Source of the DNA: Muricoccus harenae
GTDB lineage: Bacteria > Pseudomonadota > Alphaproteobacteria > Acetobacterales > Acetobacteraceae
Direction: 5' to 3'
Length of the DNA: 64,000 bases
NCBI RefSeq assembly: GCF_009848505.1
Contig: NZ_WWDL01000025.1
Location: 1 to 64,000, forward strand
Shown here: one piece after another, positions 25,127 through 34,427 of the stretch
Numbering within the stretch: the stretch's first letter is position 1
How the letters are laid out: the number at the start of each line of letters is the position of its first letter
Position numbers and translations under genes: made by a program
The notes under the pieces: generated by a model
What the model was told of the DNA's origin: nothing
Seen by the model: the letters and a program-made list of their open reading frames with translations, nothing else
Database searches by the model: none

Positions 25127-26643
25127 GTCTCGGTCAGCGGCACCTCGCCGTTCTTCAGCAAGGCGCGCATTTCCACCAGGCGCTCATTGCCCGGCACCAA
25201 CTCGAAGGAGATGCGCCAGCCTCCGGTCTCGGGATTGCGCTGCACCACGGCGTTCTCGATACGTCCGGTGCTGGACGAGACGTCCAGCACCGGCTGCACC
25301 CCTTCGGGAAGTGCGGCCAGCCGGCCGCCCTTGGTCTCGAGCACGAAGAGCCGCGTGCCGGGCGTCTGCGGCTTGCCGCCCTGTCGCGCCTCGTCGAACT
25401 GCGCCGGGGCCGGGTTGCCGGCTGCACCGAAGGCGGCGCCGCTCGCCCAGTGCAGGCGATAGACATAGCTATATTCCTGGCCGGGCCGCAGGGGCTCCTT
25501 CGGGCGCCAGAAGGTGGCGATGTTGTCGTGAATTTCCTCGCGTGTGGGGATCTCGATCAGATGCACCGCGCCTTCGCCCCAGTCGCCGATCGGCTCCACC
25601 CAGGCACCGGGCCGCTTCTCGTAACGCGCTTCCAGGTCGTTGTAGTCGCTGAAGGCGCGCCGGCGCTGCATTAGCCCGAAGCCACGCGGATTCGCATCGG
25701 CGAAAACGCTGGTCTGCAGCTCGCGCGGATTGGCCAATGGCCGCCAGATTGCCTCGCCGCGCCCGGTCGAGAGCATCAGCCCGTCGGAATCATGCACGGC
25801 CGTGCGGTAGTCATCCACGCCGCCGCGATCGAGCGGCGACAGCAGGAACATGCTCGTGAGCGGAGCGATTCCGGCCGTCGGCATTGCCACACGCGGATAG
25901 AGCCGCGCTTCGATGTCGAACACCGTTTCCTCGCCGGGCCGGATGGTGAAGCGGAAGGCGCCGGTGGTGCTCGGGCTGTCCAGCAGCGCGTGCACGACCG
26001 CCGAGTTCCCCCCGGCCTGCGGCCGCTGCAGCCAGAAGGCGCGGAAGACCGGAAATTCCTCCCCGGAACGCTCGGCGGTTGCGATGGCCAGCCCGCGCGC
26101 AGAGATCCCGTAGACATGCCCCTTGCCGACGGCGCGGAAATAGGAGGCGCCGACGAAAGCAGCCACTTCGTCGAAATGATCCGGCCGGTTCATGGGATTG
26201 GTCAGGCGAAAGCCCGCGAAGCCGAGATCACCCGAGGGCGGCCCGCCCACCTCCGAAAGGGTGAAGGCGGAGGGATCATAGGGAATGGGCGTGGCTCGCC
26301 CGTCCGCCACTTCGAACAGCTCGACCTTCTGCTTGAACAGGAAGCCCCGGTGGAAGGGCTGCATCTGGAAGGGCAGGTTCTGCGTGCGCCACAGCGCGCG
26401 CTGCGCGTCATAGCGGATGCTGCGATACTGGTCGTAGCCGATATCGGCGAGACCGCCCGGCAGGCGTTCATCGGGCGCGGCATAGGGCTTGGCGGCCAGG
26501 TCGCGCGCCATCTGGCGCACGGTGGTGTCGTCGAAGGGACGCGCCGGGGCGTCGGCGGCCTCCGCGCGGTCCGAGAGGGTGCCGGGAATCCAGGGCAGAA
26601 GCCCGGCCATGGTGAGGCCCGCAAGGAGCGCGCGGCGGTTCAA
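25102..26643 (-). CDS. Periplasmic glucan biosynthesis protein OpgG/OpgD
   Basis: 513 aa with a Tat-like leader (MNRRALLAGLTMAGLLPWI). The OpgG beta-sandwich region is recognisable from RPFDDTTVRQMARDLA, YRSIRYD, LFEVADGRATPIPYDPSAF and the C-terminal Ig-like part (ERLVEMRALLKNGEVPLTETW). OpgG/OpgD shape or release the glucan made by OpgH. The RR leader favours OpgD, the operon with opgH favours OpgG, so I leave the symbol open. Confidence 0.88.
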   Translation of the reverse strand: MNRRALLAGLTMAGLLPWIPGTLSDRAEAADAPARPFDDTTVRQMARDLAAKPYAAPDERLPGGLADIGYDQYRSIRYDAQRALWRTQNLPFQMQPFHRGFLFKQKVELFEVADGRATPIPYDPSAFTLSEVGGPPSGDLGFAGFRLTNPMNRPDHFDEVAAFVGASYFRAVGKGHVYGISARGLAIATAERSGEEFPVFRAFWLQRPQAGGNSAVVHALLDSPSTTGAFRFTIRPGEETVFDIEARLYPRVAMPTAGIAPLTSMFLLSPLDRGGVDDYRTAVHDSDGLMLSTGRGEAIWRPLANPRELQTSVFADANPRGFGLMQRRRAFSDYNDLEARYEKRPGAWVEPIGDWGEGAVHLIEIPTREEIHDNIATFWRPKEPLRPGQEYSYVYRLHWASGAAFGAAGNPAPAQFDEARQGGKPQTPGTRLFVLETKGGRLAALPEGVQPVLDVSSSTGRIENAVVQRNPETGGWRISFELVPGNERLVEMRALLKNGEVPLTETWLFRWTP

Positions 26644-26782
26644 GGGGTTCTCCGCTTAATGATCATATGTTGGAAGTCGACGGGCCTAGAACGGGCCCGG
26701 CGGCGATGGTTTCCTCCGCCGCCGCGATATGCCGATGCCGTGTCCCGCCGGGCACGGCAAGACCGGAGTTCCCTCCCCGTCG

Positions 26783-28186
26783 ATGGTGACTTTCCTTCAG
26801 GCCCTGCCGCTGGTGCTGCTGATGGCACTGCTGGGGTCGGGCCGGGTTACGCCGATTCCCGCCTGCCTGCTCGCGCTCGTGACCTCCCTGCCGGGAATTG
26901 CGGCCGCGCTGCCGCCTGGCCTGCCGCTGCGGAATTTCCTCGTGCTGGAGACGCTGCGCGCCGGCTTCCTCGGTATCCTGCCGGTCGCCACCCTGTCGGG
27001 CGGGCTGCTCTTCAGCATGGCCGCCGCGCCGCACGCGACGGAGCCAGTTCCGCCGTCGGCCCGCCGGGCCTATCTGGTGATCCTCGCCGGCTCCTTCGTG
27101 GAGAGCGTGACCGGCTTCGGCGTCGGGGCGGTCTTCACCCTAGGCGGATTGCGGGCCATGGGGATCGGCGGGGCGCCGGCCGGGGCCATGGCGCTCTTCG
27201 GCCTTTGGCTCGCCCCCTGGGGCGGGCTGGGCCCTGGAATGGCCCTCGGCGCCGCCCTGGCGCACCGGCCAGTGGCGGAGATGTCGCTCGTCACCGCCCT
27301 TCCGCATTCCATCTGGCTGCTGACCATCCCGCCGGTGCTTTGGATGCTGCTGCGGCGCGCCGGCATCGAGGTGCCGCGCGCCGAGCGCCTCGCCCAGACG
27401 GGCCTGCAGGCCGCTGTCTCGGCGCTCGTGCTGCTCGCCGCCCGCTTCATGCCGGCGGAGACGGTGGGGGTGGTCGCGGCCGGGGGCGTGCTGCTGCCGG
27501 CGCTCTGGCACTTGGCCCCGCCGCGCGATTCGGCGGCGCGGCAGCGCGCCCTGGCCTCTATCGGCCCCTGGGTGCTGCTGACCGCCTGCCTTCTGCTCGC
27601 CCGTTCCTGGCAGGGTGCACCGGCCTGGCAGCCCTTCGCCGATCTTCCCGGACTGCCCATCACCCATGTGGCCGTGGTGCTCTGGACGGTTTCGCTGGGC
27701 TTCCTGGCCTTCCGCACAGGCGGCCTGTTTCGCCTGCGGGATGCCCTCTCGCGCATGCGGCGCCCCGCTGGCGCCATGATCCTCTACGTGCTGCTCGGCC
27801 GCTGGCTGGCCGGTTCCGGCGTGGCGGCCGCGCTGGCCGGGACCATCGCAGCGAGCCTGGGAAGCTGGGCACCTTATGCGGTCCCGCCCCTGGGCTTTCT
27901 CGGCGGGATGGTCACGGGCAGCAATGTCGGTGCCGCCTCCGCGGTCATGCCGGTGCAGGCGGGGCTGGGCCTTGCCGCCGGGTTGCCGCCCTGGCTGGCC
28001 CCTGGCATCCACAATTTCGCCGGCGGCGCCGGCGCAGTGTTCTCCTTTGCCATGACGGCCATGGTCTGTGGCCTGCTCGCCGACGGCACCCGCCCACCGG
28101 CCCTCTGGCGCGCCACGCTGCCAGTGATGCTCTCCGTTCTGCTCACCGGCTGGGGGGCGGTGGCGATCCTGCGCGGAGTGCCTTAG
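26783..28186 (+). CDS. LctP-like (L-lactate permease family) membrane transporter
   Basis: About 467 aa, twelve or more hydrophobic segments. The repeat-like blocks AGSFVESVTGFGVGAVFTLGGLRAMG and PPLGFLGGMVTGSNVGAASAVMPVQAGLG match the paired GFG and TGSN elements of the LctP family, so a lactate or related monocarboxylate/glycolate carrier is likely. It is shorter than typical LctP (about 550 aa). The ATG at 26783 is preferred over 26729, which would add a hydrophilic extension; the RBS is weak. Confidence 0.7.
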   Translation: MVTFLQALPLVLLMALLGSGRVTPIPACLLALVTSLPGIAAALPPGLPLRNFLVLETLRAGFLGILPVATLSGGLLFSMAAAPHATEPVPPSARRAYLVILAGSFVESVTGFGVGAVFTLGGLRAMGIGGAPAGAMALFGLWLAPWGGLGPGMALGAALAHRPVAEMSLVTALPHSIWLLTIPPVLWMLLRRAGIEVPRAERLAQTGLQAAVSALVLLAARFMPAETVGVVAAGGVLLPALWHLAPPRDSAARQRALASIGPWVLLTACLLLARSWQGAPAWQPFADLPGLPITHVAVVLWTVSLGFLAFRTGGLFRLRDALSRMRRPAGAMILYVLLGRWLAGSGVAAALAGTIAASLGSWAPYAVPPLGFLGGMVTGSNVGAASAVMPVQAGLGLAAGLPPWLAPGIHNFAGGAGAVFSFAMTAMVCGLLADGTRPPALWRATLPVMLSVLLTGWGAVAILRGVP

Positions 28187-28195
28187 GCAGGGGGC

Positions 28196-28840
28196 ATGAG
28201 CGCCCGCGCCGCCCGCCAGCACCTCGCCGCCGATCCCGTCCTTGGCCCCGTCATCGCACAGGTGGGGCCGATGCGCCTGAAGCCGGTGAAGGATCGCGAG
28301 CCCTATGAGGCCCTGATCCGCGCCATCGCCCATCAGCAGGTGCATGGGCGCGCGGCCGAGGCGATGCTGAACCGGCTGATAGCCCACATACCCCACCATC
28401 CTTTCCCGCCACCCGAGCAGGTCCTCGCCCTGCCCGAGGGCGCGCTGCGCGCCTGTGGCTTCTCCGGTGCCAAGCAGGCGGCAATCCTCGACATCGCGCA
28501 TAAGGCAGCGGCGGGCTGGGTGCCCACCCGCCGCGCCGCCGCGCGCCTCCCGGATGCCGCGTTGATCGAGCGGCTGGTCGCCCTGCGCGGCGTTGGCCGA
28601 TGGACCGTCGAGATGCTGCTGATCTTCACCCTCGGCCGCCCCGACATCCTGCCGGTGGACGATTTCGGCGTGCGCGAGGGCTATCGCATCGCGGCCGGGC
28701 TGGAGACGCAGCCGAAGCCGAAGGAACTTGCGGCTGTTGGGGAAGCCTGGGCGCCCTTCCGCTCGGCGGCGGCCTGGTATCTCTGGCGCGCGGCGGATCT
28801 CAGCAAGGATGGGCGCTTCAAGGCACCGGCGGCCATCTGA
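28196..28840 (+). CDS. DNA-3-methyladenine glycosylase II (AlkA-like, HhH-GPD)
   Basis: 214-aa base-excision enzyme. HhH-GPD motif from about residue 127: ALRGVGRWTVEMLLIFTLGRPDILPVDDFGVREG, containing the helix-hairpin-helix and the catalytic Asp in PVDD. EALIRAIAHQQVH near residue 40 is the other family block. Lacks the N-terminal domain of E. coli AlkA, as is common. Begins 9 bp after the transporter stop, so possibly co-transcribed. Confidence 0.88.
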   Translation: MSARAARQHLAADPVLGPVIAQVGPMRLKPVKDREPYEALIRAIAHQQVHGRAAEAMLNRLIAHIPHHPFPPPEQVLALPEGALRACGFSGAKQAAILDIAHKAAAGWVPTRRAAARLPDAALIERLVALRGVGRWTVEMLLIFTLGRPDILPVDDFGVREGYRIAAGLETQPKPKELAAVGEAWAPFRSAAAWYLWRAADLSKDGRFKAPAAI

Positions 28841-28850
28841 GGCACCCGCG

Positions 28851-29603
28851 TCAGGGCGGAAAGAAGCCTTCCATCACCGCGGCGAAGCCTTCCGGCTGGT
28901 CCGCATGCACCCAGTGCCCCGCGCCCTTCACCGCCAGGAACCGCGCGGCCGGGAAGGCTTGCCGGATTGCTGGCCGGTTCTCCGGCCGAATGTAGCGCGA
29001 GTGCTCCCCGGAAACGAAGAGCACCGGCTTTCCGAAGGGGACGGCCTCAGGCGGCGTCCAGCCCATGATAGCCGGAAGCGAGCCGGCGATCTCCTCCAGC
29101 CCGATGCGCCAGCCGGAGCCATCCGGGCGGCGGTTGGTCAGAATGAAGGCACGCACACCCGCATCCGCCTCGACAGGGGCGAGGAGCGCATCCGCCTGTG
29201 CCCGCGTGGCGCCAGCCGGCACGGCGCGCATGGCCTCCATCAGCTCCGTCCAGCGGGGCGGATAGGTGACGGGCGCGATGTCGGAAACCATGAGGCGCGC
29301 GACCAGATCCGGCATCGTCAGCGCCAGCATCATCGCCGCCTTGCCGCCCATGGAATGACCCATGACATCGGCCTGGGCGATCCCGCGTGCAGCGAGGCTC
29401 TCCGCTACAGCGGCGGCCATGGAAGGATAGTCCATCCCGGGTGCATGCGGGCTCGCGCCGTGGTTCGGCATGTCGAAGGCGATGACGCGCCGCGCGCTGG
29501 CCAGCCGCCGCTGCAGGGCGCCGAAGTTCCGCGCCTGCCCGAACAGGCCGTGCAGCAGCACAATCGGGCGCCCCTCCCCGGCCTCGATAGCATTCAGGAT
29601 CAT
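28851..29603 (-). CDS. Alpha/beta hydrolase (YbfF-like esterase)
   Basis: 250 aa with oxyanion HGLFGQARNFG, nucleophile GHSMGGKAAM near residue 93, acid in FVSGEHSRYI and catalytic His in KGAGHWVHADQPEGF. Layout like bacterial YbfF acyl-esterases. Start at 29603 (MILNAIEAG); GTG 29609 two codons earlier is possible. Convergent with the AlkA gene; 10 bp after the EamA exporter stop. Confidence 0.85.
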   Translation of the reverse strand: MILNAIEAGEGRPIVLLHGLFGQARNFGALQRRLASARRVIAFDMPNHGASPHAPGMDYPSMAAAVAESLAARGIAQADVMGHSMGGKAAMMLALTMPDLVARLMVSDIAPVTYPPRWTELMEAMRAVPAGATRAQADALLAPVEADAGVRAFILTNRRPDGSGWRIGLEEIAGSLPAIMGWTPPEAVPFGKPVLFVSGEHSRYIRPENRPAIRQAFPAARFLAVKGAGHWVHADQPEGFAAVMEGFFPP

Positions 29604-29613
29604 CGGCACCCCC

Positions 29614-30474
29614 TCAGCCGCGCACCGCCAGAACGACGCTTCCTGCGACCAGCGCGCCGCCCAGCCACACGTCCCACCCCACGTCTTCCCCGAGCCAGAC
29701 CGCGCCGAGCGCGACACCCAGCACGGGCACAAGCATGAACCCCACCGAGGCAACGGTGGAAGGCAGCCGCCGCCCGGCCTCAATGATGCTCCATGTGCCG
29801 ATGGGCGCGGCGATCAGCCCCATGAAGGCAGCATGCGGCCAGGCGCTCAGGCCGATCCCGCCGCCCGGCTCCCGCAGCAGGGCGAGTGGAACCAGCAGGA
29901 GCGTGCCCGTACCGAAGCAGAATGGCAGCAGCTCCACCATCGGGCGGGCGGGCGGCAGGCGGCGCGTGATGACGATGGCGATGCTCCAGGCGAGCGCCGC
30001 CATGACCAGCATCCCATGCGCGAGGACGACCCCTTCATGCGACCAGTCGATCGCCCATGGGCCCATCAGCACCGCAGCCCCGGCGAGGCCGAGCCCGGCG
30101 GCGCCCCAGCGCAATGCCGAGACCTTCTCCCCCAGCACCAGGACAGACAGCGGGACGAGCCAGTAGATCGTGACATTCGCAAGCACCGCGATGCGCCCGG
30201 CCGGGAGGATCGCCAGCGCCAGATGCGACAGGGCAAAGAAGGTGCCGAGTTGGAGAAGGCCCACCGCCAGCACCGTCGGCCAGTCCCGCCGTCCCGGCCA
30301 GCGCAGCCGCCCCAATGCCAGCAGGACGAAAGCTGCGGACAGTGCCGCCAGCCCGGCGCGGCTGACGGCGAACCAGACCGGGGTGGCGTCGTGCAGCGCG
30401 TCCTTCGCGATCGGCCAGGCGCCGCCGAAGAGCAGGACGGCCAGCAGCAGCAGCCGGAGGTCGCGCGGGTTCAC
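29614..30474 (-). CDS. EamA-family DMT transporter
   Basis: 286 aa, ten transmembrane helices in two EamA repeats (first ends near NVTIYWLVPLSVLVLGEKVS, second near PIGTWSIIEAGRRLPSTVASVGFMLVPVLGV). Drug/metabolite transporter superfamily, usually exporters of amino acids or related metabolites. Sits between an oxidoreductase and an esterase on the same strand, 10 bp from each, forming a three-gene run. Confidence 0.87.
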   Translation of the reverse strand: MNPRDLRLLLLAVLLFGGAWPIAKDALHDATPVWFAVSRAGLAALSAAFVLLALGRLRWPGRRDWPTVLAVGLLQLGTFFALSHLALAILPAGRIAVLANVTIYWLVPLSVLVLGEKVSALRWGAAGLGLAGAAVLMGPWAIDWSHEGVVLAHGMLVMAALAWSIAIVITRRLPPARPMVELLPFCFGTGTLLLVPLALLREPGGGIGLSAWPHAAFMGLIAAPIGTWSIIEAGRRLPSTVASVGFMLVPVLGVALGAVWLGEDVGWDVWLGGALVAGSVVLAVRG

Positions 30475-30484
30475 CCGCCGCTCG

Positions 30485-31489
30485 TCAGGAGAGGGTCAGC
30501 ACGATCTTTCCGATATGCGTGCTGCTCTCCATCAGCCGGTGCGCCTCGGCCGCCTCGCGCAGCGGGAAGGTCGCATGGATGCGCGGCCCACAGCGCCCGG
30601 CCGACAGCACGGGCCATACCTTCTCCTCCAAGGCGCGGGCGATGGCGCCCTTCTCGGCCGTGGTGCGGGGACGCATGGTGCTGCCGGTCACCACGAGGCG
30701 CTTCATCATGATCGGCCGGATATCGGCCTTCTCGACCTCGTACCCGCCCATGAGGGCAATGATCACCAGCCGCCCGTCCGTGCCGAGCACGCGCAGGTTC
30801 TTCTGGAAATAGGAGGCGCCGATCATGTCCAGCACGACATTGGCGCCCTTGCCGCCGGTGACGCGCTTCATCTCCTCCGCGAAGTCCTGGTTCCGGTAGT
30901 CGAAGGCCTCCTCCGCACCGAACTCGATGCAGGCCGCCACCTTCTCCGGAGTGCCGGCGGTGGCGAAGGGCCGCGCGCCGAACTCGCGCGCAAGCTGCAA
31001 CGCCGTGGAGCCGATGCCCGAGGTGCCGCCATGCACCAGCATCACCTCGCCGCTGGCGAGACGGCCGTGGCCGAACAGGTTCGCCCAGACGGTGAAGAAG
31101 GTCTCCGGCACCGCGGCGGCGTGGGTGGCATCGTATCCCTCCGGCCAGGGCAGGCACTGCGCCTCGGGCGCGACCGCGAACTCGGCATAGCCACCGCCAT
31201 TTGTGAGGGCGCAGACACGGTCGCCCACCCGAAAGCGTGTAGTCGCGGGGCCGACCGCGACGACTTCCCCGGCCACCTCGAGCCCGATGATGGGGCTGGC
31301 GCCCTTGGGCGGCGGGTAGAGGCCCTTGCGCTGCTGGACATCCGGACGGTTGACGCCGGCGGCCATCACCCGGATCAACACCTCGTCACTAGCCGGGCGC
31401 GGCACCGGGCCGGTGGCCGGAACCAGCACTTCGGCCTCGCCGCCCTCCCCATGGGCGAGATAGGTCATCGTCTCGGGCAGGCTGGGCAT
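30485..31489 (-). CDS. NAD(P)H:quinone oxidoreductase (zinc-independent MDR/QOR)
   Basis: 334 aa, medium-chain dehydrogenase fold. RVMAAGVNRPDVQQRKG and IIGLEVAGEVVAVG in the catalytic domain, nucleotide-binding VHGGTSGIGSTALQLAREFGA, and a C-terminal FPLREAAEAHRLMESSTHIGKIVL. No zinc-ligand Cys cluster, consistent with the quinone oxidoreductase / PIG3-like branch. Start at 31489 (MPSLPETM). First gene of the run ending with the YbfF-like esterase. Confidence 0.87.
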   Translation of the reverse strand: MPSLPETMTYLAHGEGGEAEVLVPATGPVPRPASDEVLIRVMAAGVNRPDVQQRKGLYPPPKGASPIIGLEVAGEVVAVGPATTRFRVGDRVCALTNGGGYAEFAVAPEAQCLPWPEGYDATHAAAVPETFFTVWANLFGHGRLASGEVMLVHGGTSGIGSTALQLAREFGARPFATAGTPEKVAACIEFGAEEAFDYRNQDFAEEMKRVTGGKGANVVLDMIGASYFQKNLRVLGTDGRLVIIALMGGYEVEKADIRPIMMKRLVVTGSTMRPRTTAEKGAIARALEEKVWPVLSAGRCGPRIHATFPLREAAEAHRLMESSTHIGKIVLTLS

Positions 31490-31646
31490 GGGGCGGCGTC
31501 CTCCGGCAGGGGCGCGGAAGGTCGTCGCGGTGCATCGGCTCGTCAAGCATGGTGCGGGACGGAATGGTCGCTTCCCGGCCTTGCGCCCGGACGCACCAGC
31601 GGCGACCATCGAGCCGCCCCATGGAACGCGAGAGGAGCGAAGGACG

Positions 31647-32906
31647 ATGCGTCCGGCCGCGCAGCGCCGCAGCCTTCTCGCGGCCCTTGCCCTTGCCTCT
31701 GTGCCGCGCGGCGTCGGTGCCCAGGCGCCCGGCACCGCGACCGGAAATGCGCCCACCGCGGCCGCGGAATGGCGCTTCGGTGCCCTCTTTCCTCTTTCTG
31801 GCGGCCCGGCGCTGCTCGGCGATGAATCCTTCCGAGGGCTGGAAATGGCGGTGGAGGAGCGCAATGCCGCCGGCGGCCTGCTCGGCCGCCCCATCCGCCT
31901 GCTGCGCGCCGATGCGCCTGACGAAGCTGCGGCTGTCGCCGAGACCCGCCGGCTGATGGGCCAGGAGCGCGCCGCCATCCTGTTCGGCAGCTATGCCTCG
32001 CCCATCTCCTTCGCCGCCACGCAGGTGAGCGAGACGCAGGGCATCCCCTTCTTCGAACTGGGCGCGATCGCGGACGGGATCATGGATCGCGGGTTCCGGA
32101 ACGTGTTCCGTACCTGCCCGCGCGCCAGCGACTTCGCCCGCGTTGGGGTGCAAACGGTGGCCGAGGTGCTGCCCTCGCTGCTCGAGATTCCGCGCGCCCG
32201 GCTGCGCGTGGGGCTACTGCATGAGGACGGGCTGTATGGCAGTTCGGTCGCCGAGCTGCAGGCCGCGCAGCTGCGGGACGCAGGTATCGAGGTGGCGGAG
32301 CGGATCGGCTACCCGGTGCGCAGCACGGACCTCGCCCCCGCCGTGCAGCGGCTACGGGAGGCATCCATTGACGTGTTGCTCCACGCCGCGCACCAGAACG
32401 ACGTGATCCTCCTCTTCCGCAACCTCCGCGAGGCGGGCTGGCGGCCGCGCATGATCATCGGCAGCGGCGCGGGTTACAGCCTGAGCGACACCGCACGCTC
32501 GCTCGGACCGGCCTTCGAGGGGGTGATGAACGTTGATTTCACCCACTACGCCATCTCCGACCGCGTCGCCCCGGGCAATGCGGCCTTCGCCGAGTCCTAT
32601 AAACGCCGCTACGGTTCCGACCCGCGCTCGGGTCATAGCCTGGCGAACCATTTCGGCGCCCAGGTCGCCTTCGATGCCATCCAGCGGGCGGGCGGCACGG
32701 ACAAGGAGAAGGTCCGCGCCGCCGTGCTCGCCACGGACGTGGCGGAGGGCACCACAGCCACCGGCTGGGGTGCAGCCTTCGACGAGCGGGGACAGAATTC
32801 CCGAGCCCGCCCCTGGCTGATGCAGTGGCAAGACGGGCGCCTCGTGACCATCCACCCGGAGGCTGCCGCCGTGGCAAGGCCGCGCGCACGCCTCGGAACC
32901 GACTGA
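31647..32906 (+). CDS. ABC-type branched-chain amino-acid/amide binding protein
   Basis: 419-aa periplasmic binding protein (type I fold, LivK/UrtA-like) with a signal peptide ending near GVGAQA. Blocks: WRFGALFPLSGGPALLGDESFRGLEMAVEERNAAGGLLGRPIRLL, FFELGAIADGIMDRGFRNVFRTCPRA and AQVAFDAIQRAG. No ABC permease or ATPase genes are nearby, so it is an orphan receptor. RBS AAGGA before ATG 31647. The M20 hydrolase gene follows after 14 bp with its RBS overlapping this stop. Confidence 0.85.
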   Translation: MRPAAQRRSLLAALALASVPRGVGAQAPGTATGNAPTAAAEWRFGALFPLSGGPALLGDESFRGLEMAVEERNAAGGLLGRPIRLLRADAPDEAAAVAETRRLMGQERAAILFGSYASPISFAATQVSETQGIPFFELGAIADGIMDRGFRNVFRTCPRASDFARVGVQTVAEVLPSLLEIPRARLRVGLLHEDGLYGSSVAELQAAQLRDAGIEVAERIGYPVRSTDLAPAVQRLREASIDVLLHAAHQNDVILLFRNLREAGWRPRMIIGSGAGYSLSDTARSLGPAFEGVMNVDFTHYAISDRVAPGNAAFAESYKRRYGSDPRSGHSLANHFGAQVAFDAIQRAGGTDKEKVRAAVLATDVAEGTTATGWGAAFDERGQNSRARPWLMQWQDGRLVTIHPEAAAVARPRARLGTD

Positions 32907-32920
32907 AGGAGTACAGCAGC

Positions 32921-34348
32921 ATGCGGAATGACGAACGGGTCTGGCGCGCCGTGGACGAGCGCAAGGAGGACTATGCGGCCTTCAGCGACCGCGTCTGGGA
33001 GATGCCGGAGATCGCCTACACCGAGAAGCGCTCGGTGGCCGAGCACCTGGCGATGATGGAGAAGGAGGGCTTCCGCATCGAGAAGAACCTCGCCGGCATC
33101 CCGACCGCCGTGATGGGCGAGTATGGCGAGGGCGGTCCCGTCATCGCCATTCTCGGCGAGTATGACGCGCTTCCGGGCCTCTCGCAGGTCGCGGGCATTG
33201 CGGAGCACCAGGAGGTGGAGCCGAACGGCCATGGCCATGGCTGCGGCCATAATCTGCTCGGCGCTGCCTCGCTGCTCGCCGCCGCCGCGGTGAAGGACTG
33301 GCTGAAGGAGAACAACATTCCCGGCCGCGTCCGCTACTATGGCTGCCCCGCCGAAGAAGGCGGTGCCGCCAAGGGCTTCATGGCGCGCGATGGCATCTTC
33401 AACGATGTCGACATCGCCATCTCCTGGCATCCCGCCTCCTTCTCGGGCGTGAACGAGGCCGTCTCGCTCGCCAACACGCGCATCGACTTCACCTTCCACG
33501 GCCGTGCCTCCCACGCCGCCGCCGCACCGGAGCTGGGCCGCTCCGCGCTCGATGCCGTAGAGCTGATGAATGTCGGCGTGAACTACATGCGCGAGCACAT
33601 GCCCGACCATGCGCGCATCCACTACGCCATGCTGGATGGCGGCGGCATCGCGCCGAACGTCGTGCAGTCCAAGGCGAAGGTGCGCTACCTCATCCGCGCG
33701 CGCGACCTGCCAGAGCTGAACACTCTCGTCGGCCGCGTTAAGAAGATCGCCGAAGGCGCCGCGCTGATGACCGAGACGCGGGTCGAGACCAGCGTGGTCA
33801 GCGCCGTCTCCAACCTCCTCGGCAACTCGCCGCTGGAGAAGGCGATGCACGACAACTTCCAGCGGCTCGGCCCGCCGCAATGGGACGATGCGGACAAGGA
33901 GTACGCCGCGCAGATCCAGTCGACGCTGACCGAGCAGGACATCGCCGCCGCGCATCGCCGCCACGGTCTGAAGGTCGAGAAGGGCAAATCCCTTTGCGAC
34001 ATCATCGTGCCGCTGGAGAACCGCGGCGAAGGCGGCGTCGGCTCCACCGATGTGGGCGACGTTTCCTGGACGGTGCCCACGGTGCAGGCGCGCGGCGCCA
34101 CCTGCGCGATCGGCACGCCCTTCCACTCCTGGCAGCTGACCGCCCAGGGCAAGTCACCGGCAGCCCATAAGGGCATGGTGCATGTGGCGAAGGTGATGGC
34201 GGGAACGGCGGTGGACGCGCTGCGCGATCCGGCCCTCATCGAGCGCGCCAAGGCAGAGTTCAAGGACCGCACGGGCGGGCAGCCCTATGCCTCGCCGCTA
34301 CCGAAGGACCTGGCGCCGCCGATCAAGGCGATGGGCCAGGGGGTCTGA
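32921..34348 (+). CDS. M20 amidohydrolase (AbgB-like)
   Basis: 475 aa. LGEYDALPGL, GHGHGCGHNLLGAASL (metal Cys/His), CPAEEGGAAKGFMARDG (catalytic Glu) and a C-terminal SWQLTAQGKSPAAHKGM block place it with p-aminobenzoyl-glutamate hydrolase subunit B-type amidohydrolases. Cleaves an acyl-amino acid or gamma-glutamyl-like amide. Coupled to the upstream binding protein (GAAGGAG overlaps its TGA), suggesting that receptor and hydrolase share a substrate. Confidence 0.85.
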   Translation: MRNDERVWRAVDERKEDYAAFSDRVWEMPEIAYTEKRSVAEHLAMMEKEGFRIEKNLAGIPTAVMGEYGEGGPVIAILGEYDALPGLSQVAGIAEHQEVEPNGHGHGCGHNLLGAASLLAAAAVKDWLKENNIPGRVRYYGCPAEEGGAAKGFMARDGIFNDVDIAISWHPASFSGVNEAVSLANTRIDFTFHGRASHAAAAPELGRSALDAVELMNVGVNYMREHMPDHARIHYAMLDGGGIAPNVVQSKAKVRYLIRARDLPELNTLVGRVKKIAEGAALMTETRVETSVVSAVSNLLGNSPLEKAMHDNFQRLGPPQWDDADKEYAAQIQSTLTEQDIAAAHRRHGLKVEKGKSLCDIIVPLENRGEGGVGSTDVGDVSWTVPTVQARGATCAIGTPFHSWQLTAQGKSPAAHKGMVHVAKVMAGTAVDALRDPALIERAKAEFKDRTGGQPYASPLPKDLAPPIKAMGQGV

Positions 34349-34355
34349 GCTGAGT

Positions 34356-34383
34356 GGCCCAGGGGCTTTTATGCCCCTGGGCC
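34356..34383 (+). terminator. Strong stem-loop between converging genes
   Basis: GGCCCAGGGGC, loop TTTTAT, GCCCCTGGGCC: an 11-bp perfect stem 8 bp after the M20 stop. No U-tract follows on either strand, so it may act as a Rho-assisted or two-way stop or as a transcript-stabilising hairpin. Confidence 0.45.
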
Positions 34384-34427
34384 CTGGCGGGAGGCTGGCG
34401 CCCCCCCGAACCCGCGAAATGCCGGGA